The notes under the pieces: generated by a model
Seen by the model: the letters and a program-made list of their open reading frames with translations, nothing else
Told to the model about the DNA's origin: nothing
The model's database searches: none
Position numbers and translations under genes: made by a program
Part shown: piece after piece, positions 23,400 to 36,073 of the stretch
Numbering within the stretch: position 1 is the first letter of the stretch
Layout of the letters: each line of letters opens with the position of its first letter
Assembly: GCF_036324505.1 (NCBI RefSeq)
Contig: NC_086350.1
Location: forward strand, 11,549,032 to 11,613,031
Direction of reading: 5' to 3'
Source of the DNA: Eleginops maclovinus
Lineage: Eukaryota > Chordata > Actinopteri > Perciformes > Eleginopidae
Length of the DNA: 64,000 nucleotides

Positions 23400-23868
23400 T
23401 TTTGTCACAAGACTTTTTACCATAGCTTCACCTCAATCACATTTCTCACAGTGCTTGATTTTAAATAGTTAATTTTCACATTTTATGAATGTGTAACTTT
23501 TTTTTGCATGATTGCATCTTGTTTCATTTGCTGCTTTGGTTTCGTTTAGACCTTTTTGTGTTAATTTCCTTGACGTTGTATTCCACAGTTGAGGTAGACT
23601 CTTCTGTGTTATAGATTCCAAAGGTGATGAAGTTAAGCTGTAGCCTTTAAAACCTCACTTGGTCCAATGTTTAGCCTAGACTGAAGAGATTGGATGTGTC
23701 AACACACTGTCATTGTCAATATTTGGAGTTTCTATTTTTTTAAGTTTCTAATTTTGTTATTTCCATCACTTAAAATCTCGTAGTTCTGTTTTCAGTTATT
23801 AGGAGAGATTTTAGGATATAGAATGCAATGCATTTGTTGACTCAGAAGTGATTATGTAGGCTTTAGAA

Positions 23869-24399
23869 CAGGGGTGTCCAAACTTTTTTTCACCGAGGGC
23901 CACATACAGAGAAATACACGGAGAACTGGGCCACTTATAGAGGTGAATATTGCCTCAAAAGTTAAGTCATAAGTTAGCAAAACAGATCAAATGTAGGTGA
24001 ATAATGCGCGATACTTGAAAATGCTTTAAGAAAAAAGTGTCTTTAGGGTTTCATTTATTTAGTTGGCAGCTCATTCCTTAAAACAGAAGCCTCAGATTGC
24101 TGATAATAAGAGTAAATATGAAGGTTCAATTCCATGCTTGTTAGGGAAATAAGTTATTGGGTTTTTTTTTATCAACTAAGATTTGTTAGAAAATGTTTAA
24201 AATTTTAAATGACTGAATTTATTTGAAAATTGGGCTCATTAATATATATGAACATATATATTTGAGAAGTACAATATAAGACAAGCAAAAGTTTAATTTG
24301 TGGGCCATATTGCATTATAGTTTTAGAATTAGCAGAGGGCCGATTCAAAATGGCCTGCGGGCCGCATTTGGCCCCCGGGCCGTAGTTTGGACACCACTG
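23869..24399. mobile_element. hAT non-autonomous element (531 bp) with perfect 8-bp duplication
   Basis: Ends CAGGGGTGTCCAAACTT and AGTTTGGACACCACTG are inverted. Perfect 8-bp target duplication CTTTAGAA at 23861-23868 and 24400-24407. The right side holds the GGGCCGCATTTGGCCCCCGGGCC type of sequence common to these elements. It probably lies within the usp3 3' UTR, because no poly(A) signal is seen before it. Confidence 0.92.
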
Positions 24400-24640
24400 C
24401 TTTAGAAGGTTGTTTTAACTTCTCCACCAGAAGCATTGTAAGAGAAAGGATAATGTTTGTCTGTATTGTCGTTTGGAGTATAATTTAACATTTTATGTTG
24501 ATCTGAAATTGACTTAAAAACATGACCTGATTACATTTACTTTTATAACATGTATCATGTGAACATGATGAAATACATTGGAGAATCTTTTTCAAAAGTT
24601 TGTTCTTTCCGAACCTCATTCAGAGTGAAAAGCCCCCCCT

Positions 24641-24665
24641 CACACACACACACACACACACACAC
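24641..24665. repeat. (CA)n microsatellite
   Basis: CA dinucleotide run of about 25 bp in the putative usp3 3' UTR, preceded by a C7 run. Confidence 0.95.
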
Positions 24666-24827
24666 CCATTAACACAGCCAGAATGTAAATGGGAATACAA
24701 AAGTTTATTTCTACAATTATTATTTAGAGCAGTTAAAAGTAAGTTAATTCAGTCAATCCTAATATTTTCTTTTAGTAATTTTTTAAATGGCAGAAGGTCA
24801 GATTGTTTTAATGACTGAACTCAGAAT

Positions 24828-24833
24828 AATAAA
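24828..24833 (+). terminator. Candidate usp3 poly(A) signal
   Basis: AATAAA about 1.43 kb after the stop codon and the first clear canonical signal found. If used, the hAT element at 23869 is part of the transcript. Confidence 0.45.
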
Positions 24834-25159
24834 GGCCATGAACCATGCCACCGCACTCTTAATTGAGGAGAAATATCCCTCAAAGTCCAAGTGCAGTGTA
24901 TTTTTGAGTCACCCACTCTGCTGGAACATTTTTAATGTATGCCTTTAATTTTTTACTGATGTTTATTCACATATGTCAATTTACAGTATTAAGAACAAGA
25001 AAACTGAACGGAGAACTGAAACAATAAATAGGTCAAGCTAAATTAATTTGTAAATATTTTGGACAAGTCATTATTGAAGGATGAGTAATAGTTCTTGCTT
25101 CTCATTTAATGGTTACTGTTTTTCATTTCAAAAAATGTATAGGGGGACTTCATCTTTTA

Positions 25160-25256
25160 GGAAAATTGCATTGGGAATTTTTTTTGTTTTTGATTTTATT
25201 TAGCTAAACATGATTAACAGAATCGTTAATGATGAAAACAATCATTGGTTGCAGCT
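25160..25256. mobile_element. Remnant of a TAGGGCTGCA-type repeat (3' end)
   Basis: GATTAACAGAATCGTTAATGATG followed by AATCATTGGTTGCAGCTATA resembles the right end of a common teleost DNA-transposon family that ends in TTGCAGCCCTA. It is decayed and its left end is not seen. The opposite end of the same family is at 57077. Confidence 0.4.
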
Positions 25257-25616
25257 ATATGTCAAAGACAAATTATGATCCAAGACTATAATGTATTTCT
25301 TACAATGTTTTTCAGCGGTTTAAATCCCTTGAGAAGCTTTAATAGCACATCTAAAATTGAAATATTTACAGCATGCCCATCATTTGATGCACGTTAGGAG
25401 CTTTCACATGTTTGGACACATGCTCACCAGAGGGCTTTCTTGTGTATATTATTATCTCCAACACACTTATTATATTTCTACAGACCACTTCCTTTTGAAT
25501 GTCCAAGTACGACCTTAAAGGAGCGAGAGTACATTTTTAGCGAGCCTTTTTATGTTGTTTTCCTCTTCCCTCTAGCGAACATCTCCGCCCACCACACACT
25601 CACATAAGAGCCCCCC

Positions 25617-25720
25617 CCCGGGACACGTGCCAGCCAGTCAATCTCCCGCTCAGGAAGGAACAAGCTCTCCTGTATGATGAGCAACAGCTGCTCCTCCTCG
25701 CCTGCTCACAGGTGGCTGTG
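25617..25720. promoter_or_regulatory. E-box cluster upstream of fbxl22
   Basis: Within 105 bp lie CACGTG (25624-25629), CAGCTG (25685-25690) and CAGGTG (25709-25714) in less AT-rich DNA than the surroundings, 1.9-2.0 kb upstream of the fbxl22 start. CANNTG boxes bind myogenic bHLH factors and FBXL22 is muscle-expressed in mammals, so a muscle enhancer is possible but inferred. Confidence 0.3.
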
Positions 25721-25773
25721 GGCTCCATACTCTGTCCCCATTAATGACACACACATTTGGACTTTCTTTTTTA

Positions 25774-25791
25774 CCCCCCCCCCCCCCCCCC
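25774..25791. repeat. Poly-C run (18)
   Basis: Uninterrupted run of 18 C on the plus strand in the usp3-fbxl22 interval; its length is likely unstable. Confidence 0.95.
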
Positions 25792-25885
25792 TCCTCATGG
25801 AGGCTAGGTCACATGCTGCTAATAATAAGCTCACATTGCAATGTGTTTGTTGGATCAGAGGTCTGGATACACACATCATGACACA

Positions 25886-26700
25886 GTACAGACTGTAATC
25901 ACTCTCCCAACAGTGGCATTTCCAAATGTCCTGCTTTTTTTTTGGATAACTGGAGCAGGACATTACTGGTAATGTAGTATGGACTGAGGACATGGATTTA
26001 ATGATATTTTGCCTTTTTGTCATGTCAGTTAGTCCTCTGTGCTTCATGGGCCAAAGAGTCACAGTTCACTGTTCCTTAAGGTTATGAGAGGATAAGGCTG
26101 TGTACATATCTGGTAGGCAATAGCAGTGGTTTCCAACGTGGAGGTTGGCAAAGCTTTATGGGGTTGCAAGTCCTTCTTGATTTTAAGGCTTGTAAGAGAT
26201 TTTTTGAAAGAAGAAAATATCATTGTTCTTTAAACTTTTAATTAAGTAAATGATGTAGTACTCCTTTTAATACTAGATAACAGCTTAAGACAAGCAGAAA
26301 CATGACAATAGAACTGAATAAAGAACCCATCCTTAATCCAAACTGAACATAAGTAGCTTTAAGTTATTTTTGGATGAACTGAATTAAACGGCATGACAAA
26401 GTGGGTTACAAAACAGACTGTTATCAGCCCTCCCCAACAGTGGCATCCCCCCATGTGCTGCGTTTTTTCTCAGAGAACGGTCATAGCAACAGAACTAACT
26501 GGAAATGCGGTATAGAGTGAGGTCATAGATTTAATGATATTTTGCCTCTTTGAAATCTCAGTGCCCTCTGAGGTTCGATTGTGCAACTTCAAAACACACT
26601 GTCACAGTTCACTGTGGTGGTATGATGGGGCCCCCCTCAGCCTTAGAGGGGTTCCAAGGCCTTTTTAATTTTAAGCGATATAAGACAACTTTCTTTGTTA
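25886..26700. repeat. Diverged direct duplication of about 0.3 kb
   Basis: Copy A about 25886-26215 and copy B about 26410-26700 share, in the same order: CAGACTGT.ATCA, CAACAGTGGCAT, a GAGGxCATxGATTTAATGAT block running into ATATTTTGCCT, GTCACAGTTCACTG, and a TTTTAATTTTAAG-like end. The offset is about 530 bp. The CAGTGGTTTCCAACGTGG phrase at 26126 resembles a hAT end, so the unit may be transposon-derived. Confidence 0.65.
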
Positions 26701-27218
26701 TTATACAGTTGGACTGTACCAAATAGTTATTTTTAAAGTTGGATAATGTTAAACATAGACATACATTCTTTGAAATCTCACAGGTTATAGCCTTCATGCT
26801 AAACAGACTGGTCCTGCTTAACAAAAGTCTGCAGTTATAACAAGGGAGCTTAGAACAATGTGAACAGGTTTAGAAAGAACGAAAAAAAATCTAAATTTGT
26901 ATTGTAAAAATTGACCACATGTCTTTAAGAAATGTATCACAAGATTGATATCCCAGACATACCTTTTATACTTATTAAAACAGTAACAATTTGCCTCTCT
27001 TATGGTTTTCCTGCTAAAAGGTTCAATTACTTATTTATAGATTCTTAAAATAGCAACCTTCTCTAATAATGAATAAATAATGACAGTGAAACCAGCCCTC
27101 TAGAATCAAACAGTATAATTGTCTTTACTAAACATACATCATTCTGCAGGTCAAACTATTGCCTGGGCTGCTTTACTGCAGTCCTATAGATTCTTGAGAT
27201 GTGTCTGTTTTGTGTGTC

Positions 27219-27333
<115 letters not shown>

Positions 27334-27620
27334 CTGAGAACTAGGCCAGGCCAGTGTAAACATCTGTTGGCTCTCAGCAGCAGTTACCACCTGTTGAGAG
27401 CCATGACAGATGGAAAGGGAGCGTATGTCTCCAACACTTCCATCTTTGAACGTGCCGCCAGTTGTCTTCCCAAAATAGCCTGCACTCCCCGGCCTTATAT
27501 GTGCAGGCCTGCAGCGTGTGCCTGCGGAGGCATCATGTATCTGGGCCACACAATACAGGCAGCAGGCGCATTGTTGCTGTTATCCACAAGGCCTCTCTTT
27601 CAGTCTCGGGACGGCTAACC

Positions 27621-30600
27621 ATGCATGTCACCCAGCTCAACCGCGAGTGTCTCCTCCACCTTTTCTCCTTCCTAGACAAGGACAACCGGAAGAGTTTGTC
27701 CCTTACCTGTCACGCGCTGCGCGAAGTCTTTCTGGACCCCCGCCTATGGACCGTGCTCCACTTCAGCTCCCCTTGTCAGCTGACCCGGGACAACTTCGTG
27801 CTGGGACCCTCGTTGCGTTACCTGACGGTCTGCTGGTTCTCGAGCAGGGTCCTGCAGGTGTGCAACATCGAGGACTGGTTGAAGAGTTCGTTTCAGAAGG
27901 ACATCTGCAGCAAACACGAGAGCCTGGTCTCCACTTTCCTGGCCCATGTCTGCCACATGTAAGTGTTTCCTTCCTTATTAATTCACTTCATCCCAATTGG
28001 CAGACATTTTTTTTTTGTCCCCATTTTCAGATCAAAACCTCCTATCTTAAATTTTGTGACTTGAGCATTACGTTTTCTTTATGTGAATAGAAAGGTGTCC
28101 TATACTCGTAAGCTAAAAAAACAAATACAATAGAAACCTGAAACTCCCTGCATGATCACAGTATATGGAAACACGACAGGTAACATTTTCTGCTTAATGC
28201 ATACTTTTACTCTGACAGAATTATTGGCCTTTATGGAAATTAAACTAATTTCAGTGCAGTGAAGTATCTTTACAGTGTTGTATTTTGACTTTACATAAGT
28301 AAATGATCTTAATACTTTTTACAACCCTGGACAGTACAAACCACAACATCAAATACCCTTAATCAAAGGTTAACATGAGTAGCTTTAACTTAGTTTGGAT
28401 ATTGACGTACCTGTTATTTTGTCCAACCCTGTAGATACTTCTCCCTATAACTTCAACTAGAGGTTTCCTTTTTGTGCTAAGTACATTACCGAATACTTAA
28501 ACATGAGCATTGACATGTGTGTCTTACAAAAGCTTCTTAGTTTGGTTAGATATGCCTTGAGGAAAATCATACCATTTCCAGCATTCTCAGGGCCATTCCC
28601 ACCCACCACGGAGGCTGGATTGTTTTCTTTTAGAGGCACATGGCTTACTGAAACTGCCATGTTTAGCTGTAGGCAGCAGGGAAGACAATCATTAGAAACA
28701 GATGGTGTGTCTATCCAGAGCTGAATATAGAGACAGAAAAGTGACACATCTGTGGGACATTAGACTAATTCTATTAACTAACATAACTGTGGTCAAATAT
28801 CAAATTATATTTATTGAATGATGTGACATTTGGATTTGATAGGTTACTGAAACTGTAGCTCTGTTGACTCTCAGCCTTGTGTGCGTGGCTGGCTGCATAC
28901 AGGACTCGGCCTGGAGAGGCTAATGAGGTCTCTGCATAATTTCTTCAAGGCAGCCAGTAATAAGCATTGATGTGAGGGAGCCTGGCCACCGCAGCTGGCC
29001 TGGCAAGAGAAGAGAAGAGGAGAGGAGAGGAGAGGAGAGGAGAGGAGAGGAGAGGAGAGGAGAGGAGAGGAGAGGAGAGGAGAGGAGAGGAGAGGAGCTC
29101 TTTGCCTAAGTGTATGACCCTGTGAGGATTTCCTGTATTGCGAAATTTGAGACACAAGCCATGAGAGCTGTGAGGCCATTCAAAACTAGAACCACCTACT
29201 TTGTCTGGGTGCTATATCTCAACTCCCTTAAGGCACACTCATTGCATACTGATAAACCCTCCCAAATTGTCTAAGGGAAAGGAGAGCAAGTGCACGTGAC
29301 AGAGTGGGAGGGGACGCAGAGAAGCTGAGATAAAGAGTCAGCTGCAGACTGCACAGGCAGGTGGAGCTTACAATTGGCTCTTTGTTGTTGCCAGAGGAAA
29401 GAACATGTGCGTCTGTCTACGCCCGCCTCTTCCTGGATAAGACTCCACGCAAACTCTGACGCCATGCTCCTGACTGTCTTCATTTATCTTCATGGAAAAA
29501 AACTATAAAACATAGAATGCCTTTGGGCCCCTTAGTTTACAGTGTGATGCTCCTGCCAAATGACTTGATTTTTGAATATTATGAGGTCACAGTGTTCAGT
29601 ATTAATTTAAATACATTGATACTTTTCTCTCTGTTATAACGAGTGCACATCTTGGGCTTATTAACTTATGACTTCTGCCTACAAAGTGCAGTTTCAGCTG
29701 ACAGATGCTTTTGGAAATATTCACAACTGATTTGGATAATAAAAGATTTCAACTCAATATCCACTTGATAATTTGGCCAGACAAAATCACTGTTAAGAAA
29801 CCAAACCAAACCCATTAAAGAAAAGATTACAGGTTAGCAGTTTACTGTTCTGCTTATACTCTGGTGGTTTTATACGATCAACATCGTGGAAAGAAACATT
29901 AAAATAAACCTACATACGGCAGGATGGCTCATTTTTAATTGGCATGTTTTTGTTCCCTGATTACAAGATGGCCTTTATTTGATCCTATTTTTTCAAATTC
30001 TGATACTGAATTAAATCAGATTTTAATTAGAAAAGGTGTAGCTTTGTGATTTGCTGGAGTGGATGAATTATGCAACAGTGGTTGATGAAGTTTTTGTTAA
30101 TTTGTTTTTACCTTCATCCACTTAGTCACATACTGTTCTCATTAGTGACTGCTGAGTCTCTAAATGCTGCTGGTTTTAGCTGTTGTTGTTCCAACGCCCC
30201 ACATCTTCTTCTTTTTTTTTATTGGTTAATGTCAATACTGTGCAGTCACATCTGCTGATAAAGCCCCACAGTGCATGCAGCAATGCAGCCAGTCACGTGG
30301 ACTGACTGTGCAACCCCATGTTCAGAGGTTACTGGGGCAGCACCCTCAACACTTGCAGGAAACTGGAATATTTTTGGCTCACATGTGGTTATGTGGTAAG
30401 ATTATGTAACTCTTTATGTAATCTACATCAGGGAACGTGAATGACATCCTCCATCCGTTGCCATCAGGGAGCTCTCTGCTGTAGGCCTGCCAGTTGCAGT
30501 GCACTCGTGATACTGAGTGGAAACATGCAGTAAACACACATTTCACACCAAGCAGTTCACATCCTTTTATAGAAATGTTTACTGTTAAATTGAGAATGAG

Positions 30601-31407
30601 AAAATATGTTTTGGTCACCCTGAAATTCATGAAACATCCTGTAATTGTTCTCCATGTATTCTCACAAGCTTTTGAGTGGACCGAAACACATTCCCAGGGG
30701 GACAGCATACAGAAAAGCTTATTCTAGGTATTAAACAGCTCTATCTTTACACAGATCATGTTGCTGCCTCATGGTGGTGTTGTTTACATCTCATTCTCAT
30801 GTGGCTCTGATCATACACCCTATCTCTGTATCCTCTGTTATCTGATTCTATTTTGAGACATGTGAAGAGTATTCATGTGAAATAAGGACACACGTCAAAC
30901 AGAATTGATAACCTAAGGCTAGTCCATGTGCAAAAAACTAATCTCTCCCTATACAATTATGTCTTAGCCTGATAAGTGACGTTGACACAGAGCAGCTCTT
31001 TGTACTGATTGTCCTCCATCATGTTTGTGGAAACCTGATGTAACTCTCTGTGCCACAGGTGTCCCAACCTTCTCTGGCTGTCCCTGTCTGGCTGTGGACA
31101 CATCACCGACAATGATGTGATCTCTGTGCTGCAGAGCTGCAGGAAACTGCGCTGCCTTCACTTGGAGAACTGTGTCCGCATCACTGACTGCAGCCTGCAG
31201 GGTGTGGCGACGCATGGAGAAAGTCTGGTGGAGGTAAAGGTGGACTTCTGCAGGAACGTCACTCAGGCAGGGCTGCAGGCTATCAAAGAAAAGAGGCTGT
31301 GCATCCAGCTGAGTGCAGAGAGGAGTGCTGATATGATCCCAGACAGCAAGCCTGAGGAGAGGCTGCCACTCAGGAGGACTCTGCAGAAAGTCCTGCAGTT
31401 CACCTGA
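27621..31407 (+). CDS. fbxl22: F-box and leucine-rich repeat protein 22
   Basis: FBXL22 is a substrate receptor of SCF (SKP1-CUL1-F-box) ubiquitin ligases; in mammalian heart and skeletal muscle it targets sarcomeric proteins such as alpha-actinin-2 and filamin C. Two exons, 27621-27958 and 31059-31407, join across a split ATG codon (AT|G, M113) to give 228 residues, close to the short human form. The F-box is at residues 3-45 ([13 protein letters not shown]...[17 protein letters not shown]). Exon 2 encodes AMN1-type leucine-rich repeats ([42 protein letters not shown]). The open frame continues upstream of this ATG, but MHVTQLNRE is the family's normal start. It lies about 4.2 kb downstream of usp3 on the same strand, as in other vertebrates. 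The 3.1-kb intron contains an AGAGG repeat and two D-box motifs. Confidence 0.93.
29016..29097. repeat. (AGAGG)n pentanucleotide repeat
   Basis: About 16 units of AGAGG in near-perfect tandem in the fbxl22 intron; all-purine on the plus strand. Confidence 0.97.
30402..30421 (+). promoter_or_regulatory. Two tandem D-box motifs in fbxl22 intron
   Basis: TTATGTAA at 30402-30409 and again at 30414-30421, exactly 12 bp apart. This is the perfect PAR-bZIP (Tef/Dbp/Hlf) D-box. Such pairs can carry clock or light responses in fish; use here is inferred. Confidence 0.4.
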
Positions 31408-32684
31408 TATAAGAGCTGGAGAAAAAGGACGGACATTTATTTCAATGTTTAACTTATTTAAAGACTTGACTGTGAGGCCTTTGTTCTAATTGGAAGTGGT
31501 TATTAGAAGTGTTTTGCACCTTTTTTATTTTGTATATGCTTTTATACAACACACATTGAATGAATCTTCCTTACAAAGACATGTGCCTTTTTATATCTGT
31601 TCCCTGTTATCCTAACCAGGGATAATTCCATTCACACTCAAAATTAAGGCTGTATGTTAATCCAGATACTTCAGTAAGTACACTGCTATGTTGAACACTG
31701 TGTGCACTAGGAACTTACTTGCATAGTGTGTGCATTTCATTAGGGTAGTAAAGCAAAGTCAGACACAGCATTAGTGTATTCACAGGTTGCCTTATCAGTA
31801 ATTCACATCAGTAATGTTTCCTTGTCGTTAGTTGATGAGCAGTCAATACCTACAACTACAACTGCCGCGTATACAGTATATGGTAAATTTGACGTTACAG
31901 TCAGGCTAGCGATTTCCAGTTTCAGTTTCCAGTTTTTATGCTAAACTATGCCAATTGCTGCTCAAGCTACACATTGACCATTCAGATGCAGGAGTGGCAT
32001 TCATCTTCTTATTAATGCTCAACAAGAAAGCAAATAAGTGTTTCCCAAGATGTCAAACTATTCCTCAAAATAGAACTTGATAGTTTGATTAAAACATCAC
32101 ACACTTTCCCCAGCGGACTTTTGCACTCATACAGTACGAAAGAACAAAAGGTGTGTGTTACTGTGTGATCTGTGTCTGTTGTGATAAGACATGTCAGAGC
32201 TCGGAGGATGGGTTCTCCAAGGACAAATTGTCCCTGCGCCTGTGATTAGATTTACGTTATATAAGGTTGTGAGACATATGAAAGTAGGTTGAGTGCGTCT
32301 GTCTGTAAATGCCATGTGACCAATGTACTGCTGCAGGATACTCCCAATCCTGTGAGTGCATCTCTAAAGAATCAACATACATTTTCACTCAGGGTCAACT
32401 TAATGAAGAAGCCTTTTTTCTATCCTTAGAGAACATGGGCTCAGATTTTGTTCTTGAACTGGGTGGAGCAAATCTTCACGTTCCCTTTAAAATGTTACAA
32501 TACTGTTTTTCTATTAACTGTGTTTTTATACTCAGTGTGTATGAGAGTTGTTTTTTTATTTATCTATTTTAAGAAAATGACCATTGCTTTGCTATTACAA
32601 AAGCAAACACAACTTTGACCAGGATTCTATGTATGATTTCTGCTGAGGCAACAATGAGGAGTGTATTGATCCATCGTTGCAGTG
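31408..32684. other. fbxl22 3' flank, no further gene recognised
   Basis: Holds the fbxl22 3' UTR; its end was not placed because no canonical AATAAA was identified near the stop. The remainder is AT-rich DNA with only short meaningless open frames. Confidence 0.5.
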
Positions 32685-33020
32685 TTAAAGAGGACATATA
32701 ATGGTCATTCTCAGGCTCATATTTGTATTTTGTGCCTCTACTGTGACATGTCTCCATGCTTTGATGTTCAAAAATGTGTTTGTTTTTATCATACTGCCTG
32801 TCCTGCAGCATCTCTTTTCACCCTGGAAAGTCCTGGAGTGCTATCCAATCGAAGCTCGAGTGTAACATAAGATTCCAATGGAGGAGTTTCAGGCAGGGGG
32901 GGTAGTGTGTGTGTGAAACCTTTACTTAATCCATGCTAGCCTTTGCAGAACATTTACATGCACAAAAACCTATACAACACTCTACAGGAAAGGGACAACC
33001 CCTAAAAAGTGTGTTATATA
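32685..33020. mobile_element. TTAA-starting teleost interspersed repeat
   Basis: Begins TTAAAGAGGACATATAATGG, continues through TTTGTATTTTGTGCCTCTAC and CATACTGCCTGTCCTGCAGC, and near its end has TTTACATGCACAAAAACCTA then TACAGGAAAGGGAC. I recognise this order from a common percomorph repeat that ends in a mirror of its start (ATGTCCTCTTTAA). Here the right end is eroded, so the limit is approximate. TTAA ends suggest a Kolobok- or piggyBac-type origin. Confidence 0.65.
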
Positions 33021-35327
33021 GAACAGGCACTTTCTACAGCATCATCATGCAAATCTTATTTGCCGAATTGCATTAAGAAACTTTATTAAGAAATATATTT
33101 TTGATTTTTCATACGTAATGAAACATAATGAACAGTATGTATTTGGAGTCCATTTGTTGTAGACAATCATTGAAAAGACATAAATATAATTCCTGTAAAA
33201 CCCAACATTAGCACATTAAGTTGATAAGAGTCAGAATAGATATACATTCGATCAAATTAAACAGATACAATTATGTTAATATATAGGCTATCCCTTCTTA
33301 TTATAGCTCTCTTTGTCAATGGTATCTATTTAATGCAAACCAGCCATGTGTGAGGATAGCAAAGCATGTGCTGTTTTAACATAAAAAGAAAGCCCTAAAC
33401 CATTTATTCAATTACAACTGCTGTTTCACAGAGGCTCACTGTTTAGAGGCCAAACATCAAATGCTGCATTATTCACCATAAAGAAATATGCCTTAAGTGA
33501 TTATGGGTCAAGATTTATGGGTTCCAGGTGGCAAGTCCTAAGGCTCATCCGGCTGCATATAGGACGCAGACATGTAACAGCACAACTGTATCAAAGCATA
33601 ACTCATCTCCACTAGAGGCAATGAAATGAAAAAGTAGATTTTGAAAGACCTGTTGCCCAGATGCATGTCCTTAAAAGAACTGCCTTTTGCAGAGCAAGTT
33701 CTTTAGAGGCAGCTGCAGCCTTTTCGTTACTAAGTTATGCAGCTTATTCTGTTTATCGGAATTGTGAATAAAGTATCCAGTCTTCACTCAAATGGAATCC
33801 ATGGGAAAGTAATGAACAAAAGGACAGATTGTGCCTGAGAGGAGTGTATTTTGAAATTGTCCTTTTATACAATGATATAAACAACCATTTTATGTCTCTG
33901 TGACTTTAAGTTTGAATTATTGTGAAACACCATGAACTTAATTTATTGTATCTGCTATTCAGATCTCAAACATTTCATGAAATTTCTGGTTTGTTTTTTA
34001 TCTTTACCAACAAATTCAGATAAATTGCATCTTTTATTCAGTCAGTCGGTCAGTTTTATTTCACTTTCCTCAGCCACTATTGTTACTTTTTTGATTGCCA
34101 AATATTATTTCATGAGTGAACTGGTGTATATAAATCCTACACGATGCTTCTGTCTCTCGCTATGGATTGTATAGGGGCTCAAACTTGTGTAGGAAACCCA
34201 CAGGTGAAACAGACTGGGTCGGGGGGTTGGGGCAAACTATGTCTTCAAACAGACCACACTTTACAATTATATCCTTCTTTTATGAGAAAGTCTGCTTGAT
34301 AGTTCATGTTTTAAAAGTGCATAAGCGGAATATTGTGCCAAAAGGCTCCTGGTTAGAACCATAAAACAGTTCTTCTTTATGAGCTGCTTCATGAGAAATC
34401 CTAGAGAAAGAAAGAATACATTGCCTAAGGGGACGTTGCAACAGGTGACATTGCCAATTTTCTCTTTTTTGTTTTCTATTATGTAACTCTAATACTGAGA
34501 GCATGCGTTTGTGTAAACTTTGCACCCACTTGTTGGCAGATGTACTTTCCATAGTTATGTATATAGCCAAATAACCCACCCAACAGTTTAAGCCTCTGAA
34601 AAAATCTTATTTGGTAAACTCATATTATATTTAGCTGTTAAATAAAGAGTAGAGTAGAGTACAATATGCAGTTGTGAATAACATGTAGTGAATTATAACT
34701 TAGAATAAAAATGGAAGGGCTCAAGTAAGTAGAATTCTCAAAATTTCACATCTCTTGTGTCAATGTAGGCATACACACCACTGCAGACTACTTCCTTTGA
34801 GAAATGTAACAAAATAATTGCTCAACTTCAGATTATCTTCTGACTGAATGCACATTTTAAATAAAAGAGCAGTAGCTCTGCATACTCTGGCTGGACAAAA
34901 ACTGAACAAAACAAAAAAAAACAAGATTTGATGGAATTCTAATTAAATATTCTACTAAATTCCAAAGTAGTTTAGGGGCTAATTGTAAGGGATTGGTTTA
35001 ATGTGTTACCCTCATATTAGAATACCAAATTTAATAAACACATTTTAGTGAAGGGAAACTCTCTCTAGCTGTCTAATGATATACATATCATCTGCTCTAA
35101 TCACGACAAGTAGCTTCATGTGGAGGAATGAGAGCCTTTCCTTTCGAAGGCTCACCATTTATTTTTCACACAAAAACAATAAAAGATCAATATATAAATA
35201 AATTGTTTTCGAGTGATCTTGCTCAACCTGATTTCTAGTAGGTGACAGTAGCATGTCATATTTTTGTTTTTGTCTGTAGCCATTTTTTATGTTCCCACAA
35301 TGCAACATTTTGTTATGCTAATAGCAT

Positions 35328-35354
35328 CACATTAGCATACAATATGCTAATGTG
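35328..35354. repeat. Perfect 12-bp stem-loop
   Basis: CACATTAGCATA, loop CAA, TATGCTAATGTG: a perfect 12-bp inverted repeat. Upstream and downstream TTATGCTAATAGCATC and GTTAGCATC repeat the GCTAA/TTAGC word. Confidence 0.9.
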
Positions 35355-35639
35355 TTAGCATCAAGCGGAGACTAGGTGCAGCCTACAGGTGTCTGGTAAG
35401 CTAATTTCTCTCTTACTCCACAACTCTACAACTAGTTGTCTACAGGCCCAACTTTTGTGGTGGATGTTATTTAAACAAAGACAGTTGTTGGAACCGGATA
35501 TAAGCGCGATTCTATTTTACTATCTACTATTATTTGGCTGGATTCAAGATTGTGGAGCAACAGAGACTCCATGATATAATGGCATAAACCACTGCAATAT
35601 AGCCTTGTCCTGCCATCCGCAGAGCAGATTCATCATATA

Positions 35640-36073
35640 CAGTTGTGGATAGTAACAAAGTACATTTATTGAAGTACAGGACTTAAGTACAATTTAAGGG
35701 TATACTTGTACTTAACCTGAGTCAATTTACATTTATCTGACAGCTTTTAGTATCTCTAACTTTTTAGATGATTAGCTAATACAATTTAAATGTTTAAACA
35801 ACTATAATATATAGTTACAGGTTAAGATATCCAGCAGCAGTATATATACTAATTAATATTGTATCTACCTTTACCAGCTCTGATAAGCATACTAATCAAT
35901 AATCATAATCCAGTCATTTTAATATCTGAAATGGGCCGTAACATATAAGGAGTACTTTTACTGTTGGTACTTTTAGTATATAATATAGTAAGATTTTGAA
36001 TGCAGGACTGTTATCTGTAACATAGTACTTGAACAATTTAGTTTTAAAGATTTAGGTTCTTCTTCCACCACTG
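35640..36073. mobile_element. hAT non-autonomous element (434 bp)
   Basis: Ends CAGTTGTGGATAGTAAC and TCTTCTTCCACCACTG are inverted. Flanks ATCATATA (35632-35639) and ACCATATA (36074-36081) match at 7 of 8. The interior has the AAGTACATTTA...GTACTTGAAC words of the AGTACTTGAGTA family, so it is related to 5982-6408. Confidence 0.82.

Noticed and set aside
28945..29179. Ser-Pro-Leu-rich open frames on the minus strand
   Set aside because: Translations of the AGAGG pentanucleotide repeat.
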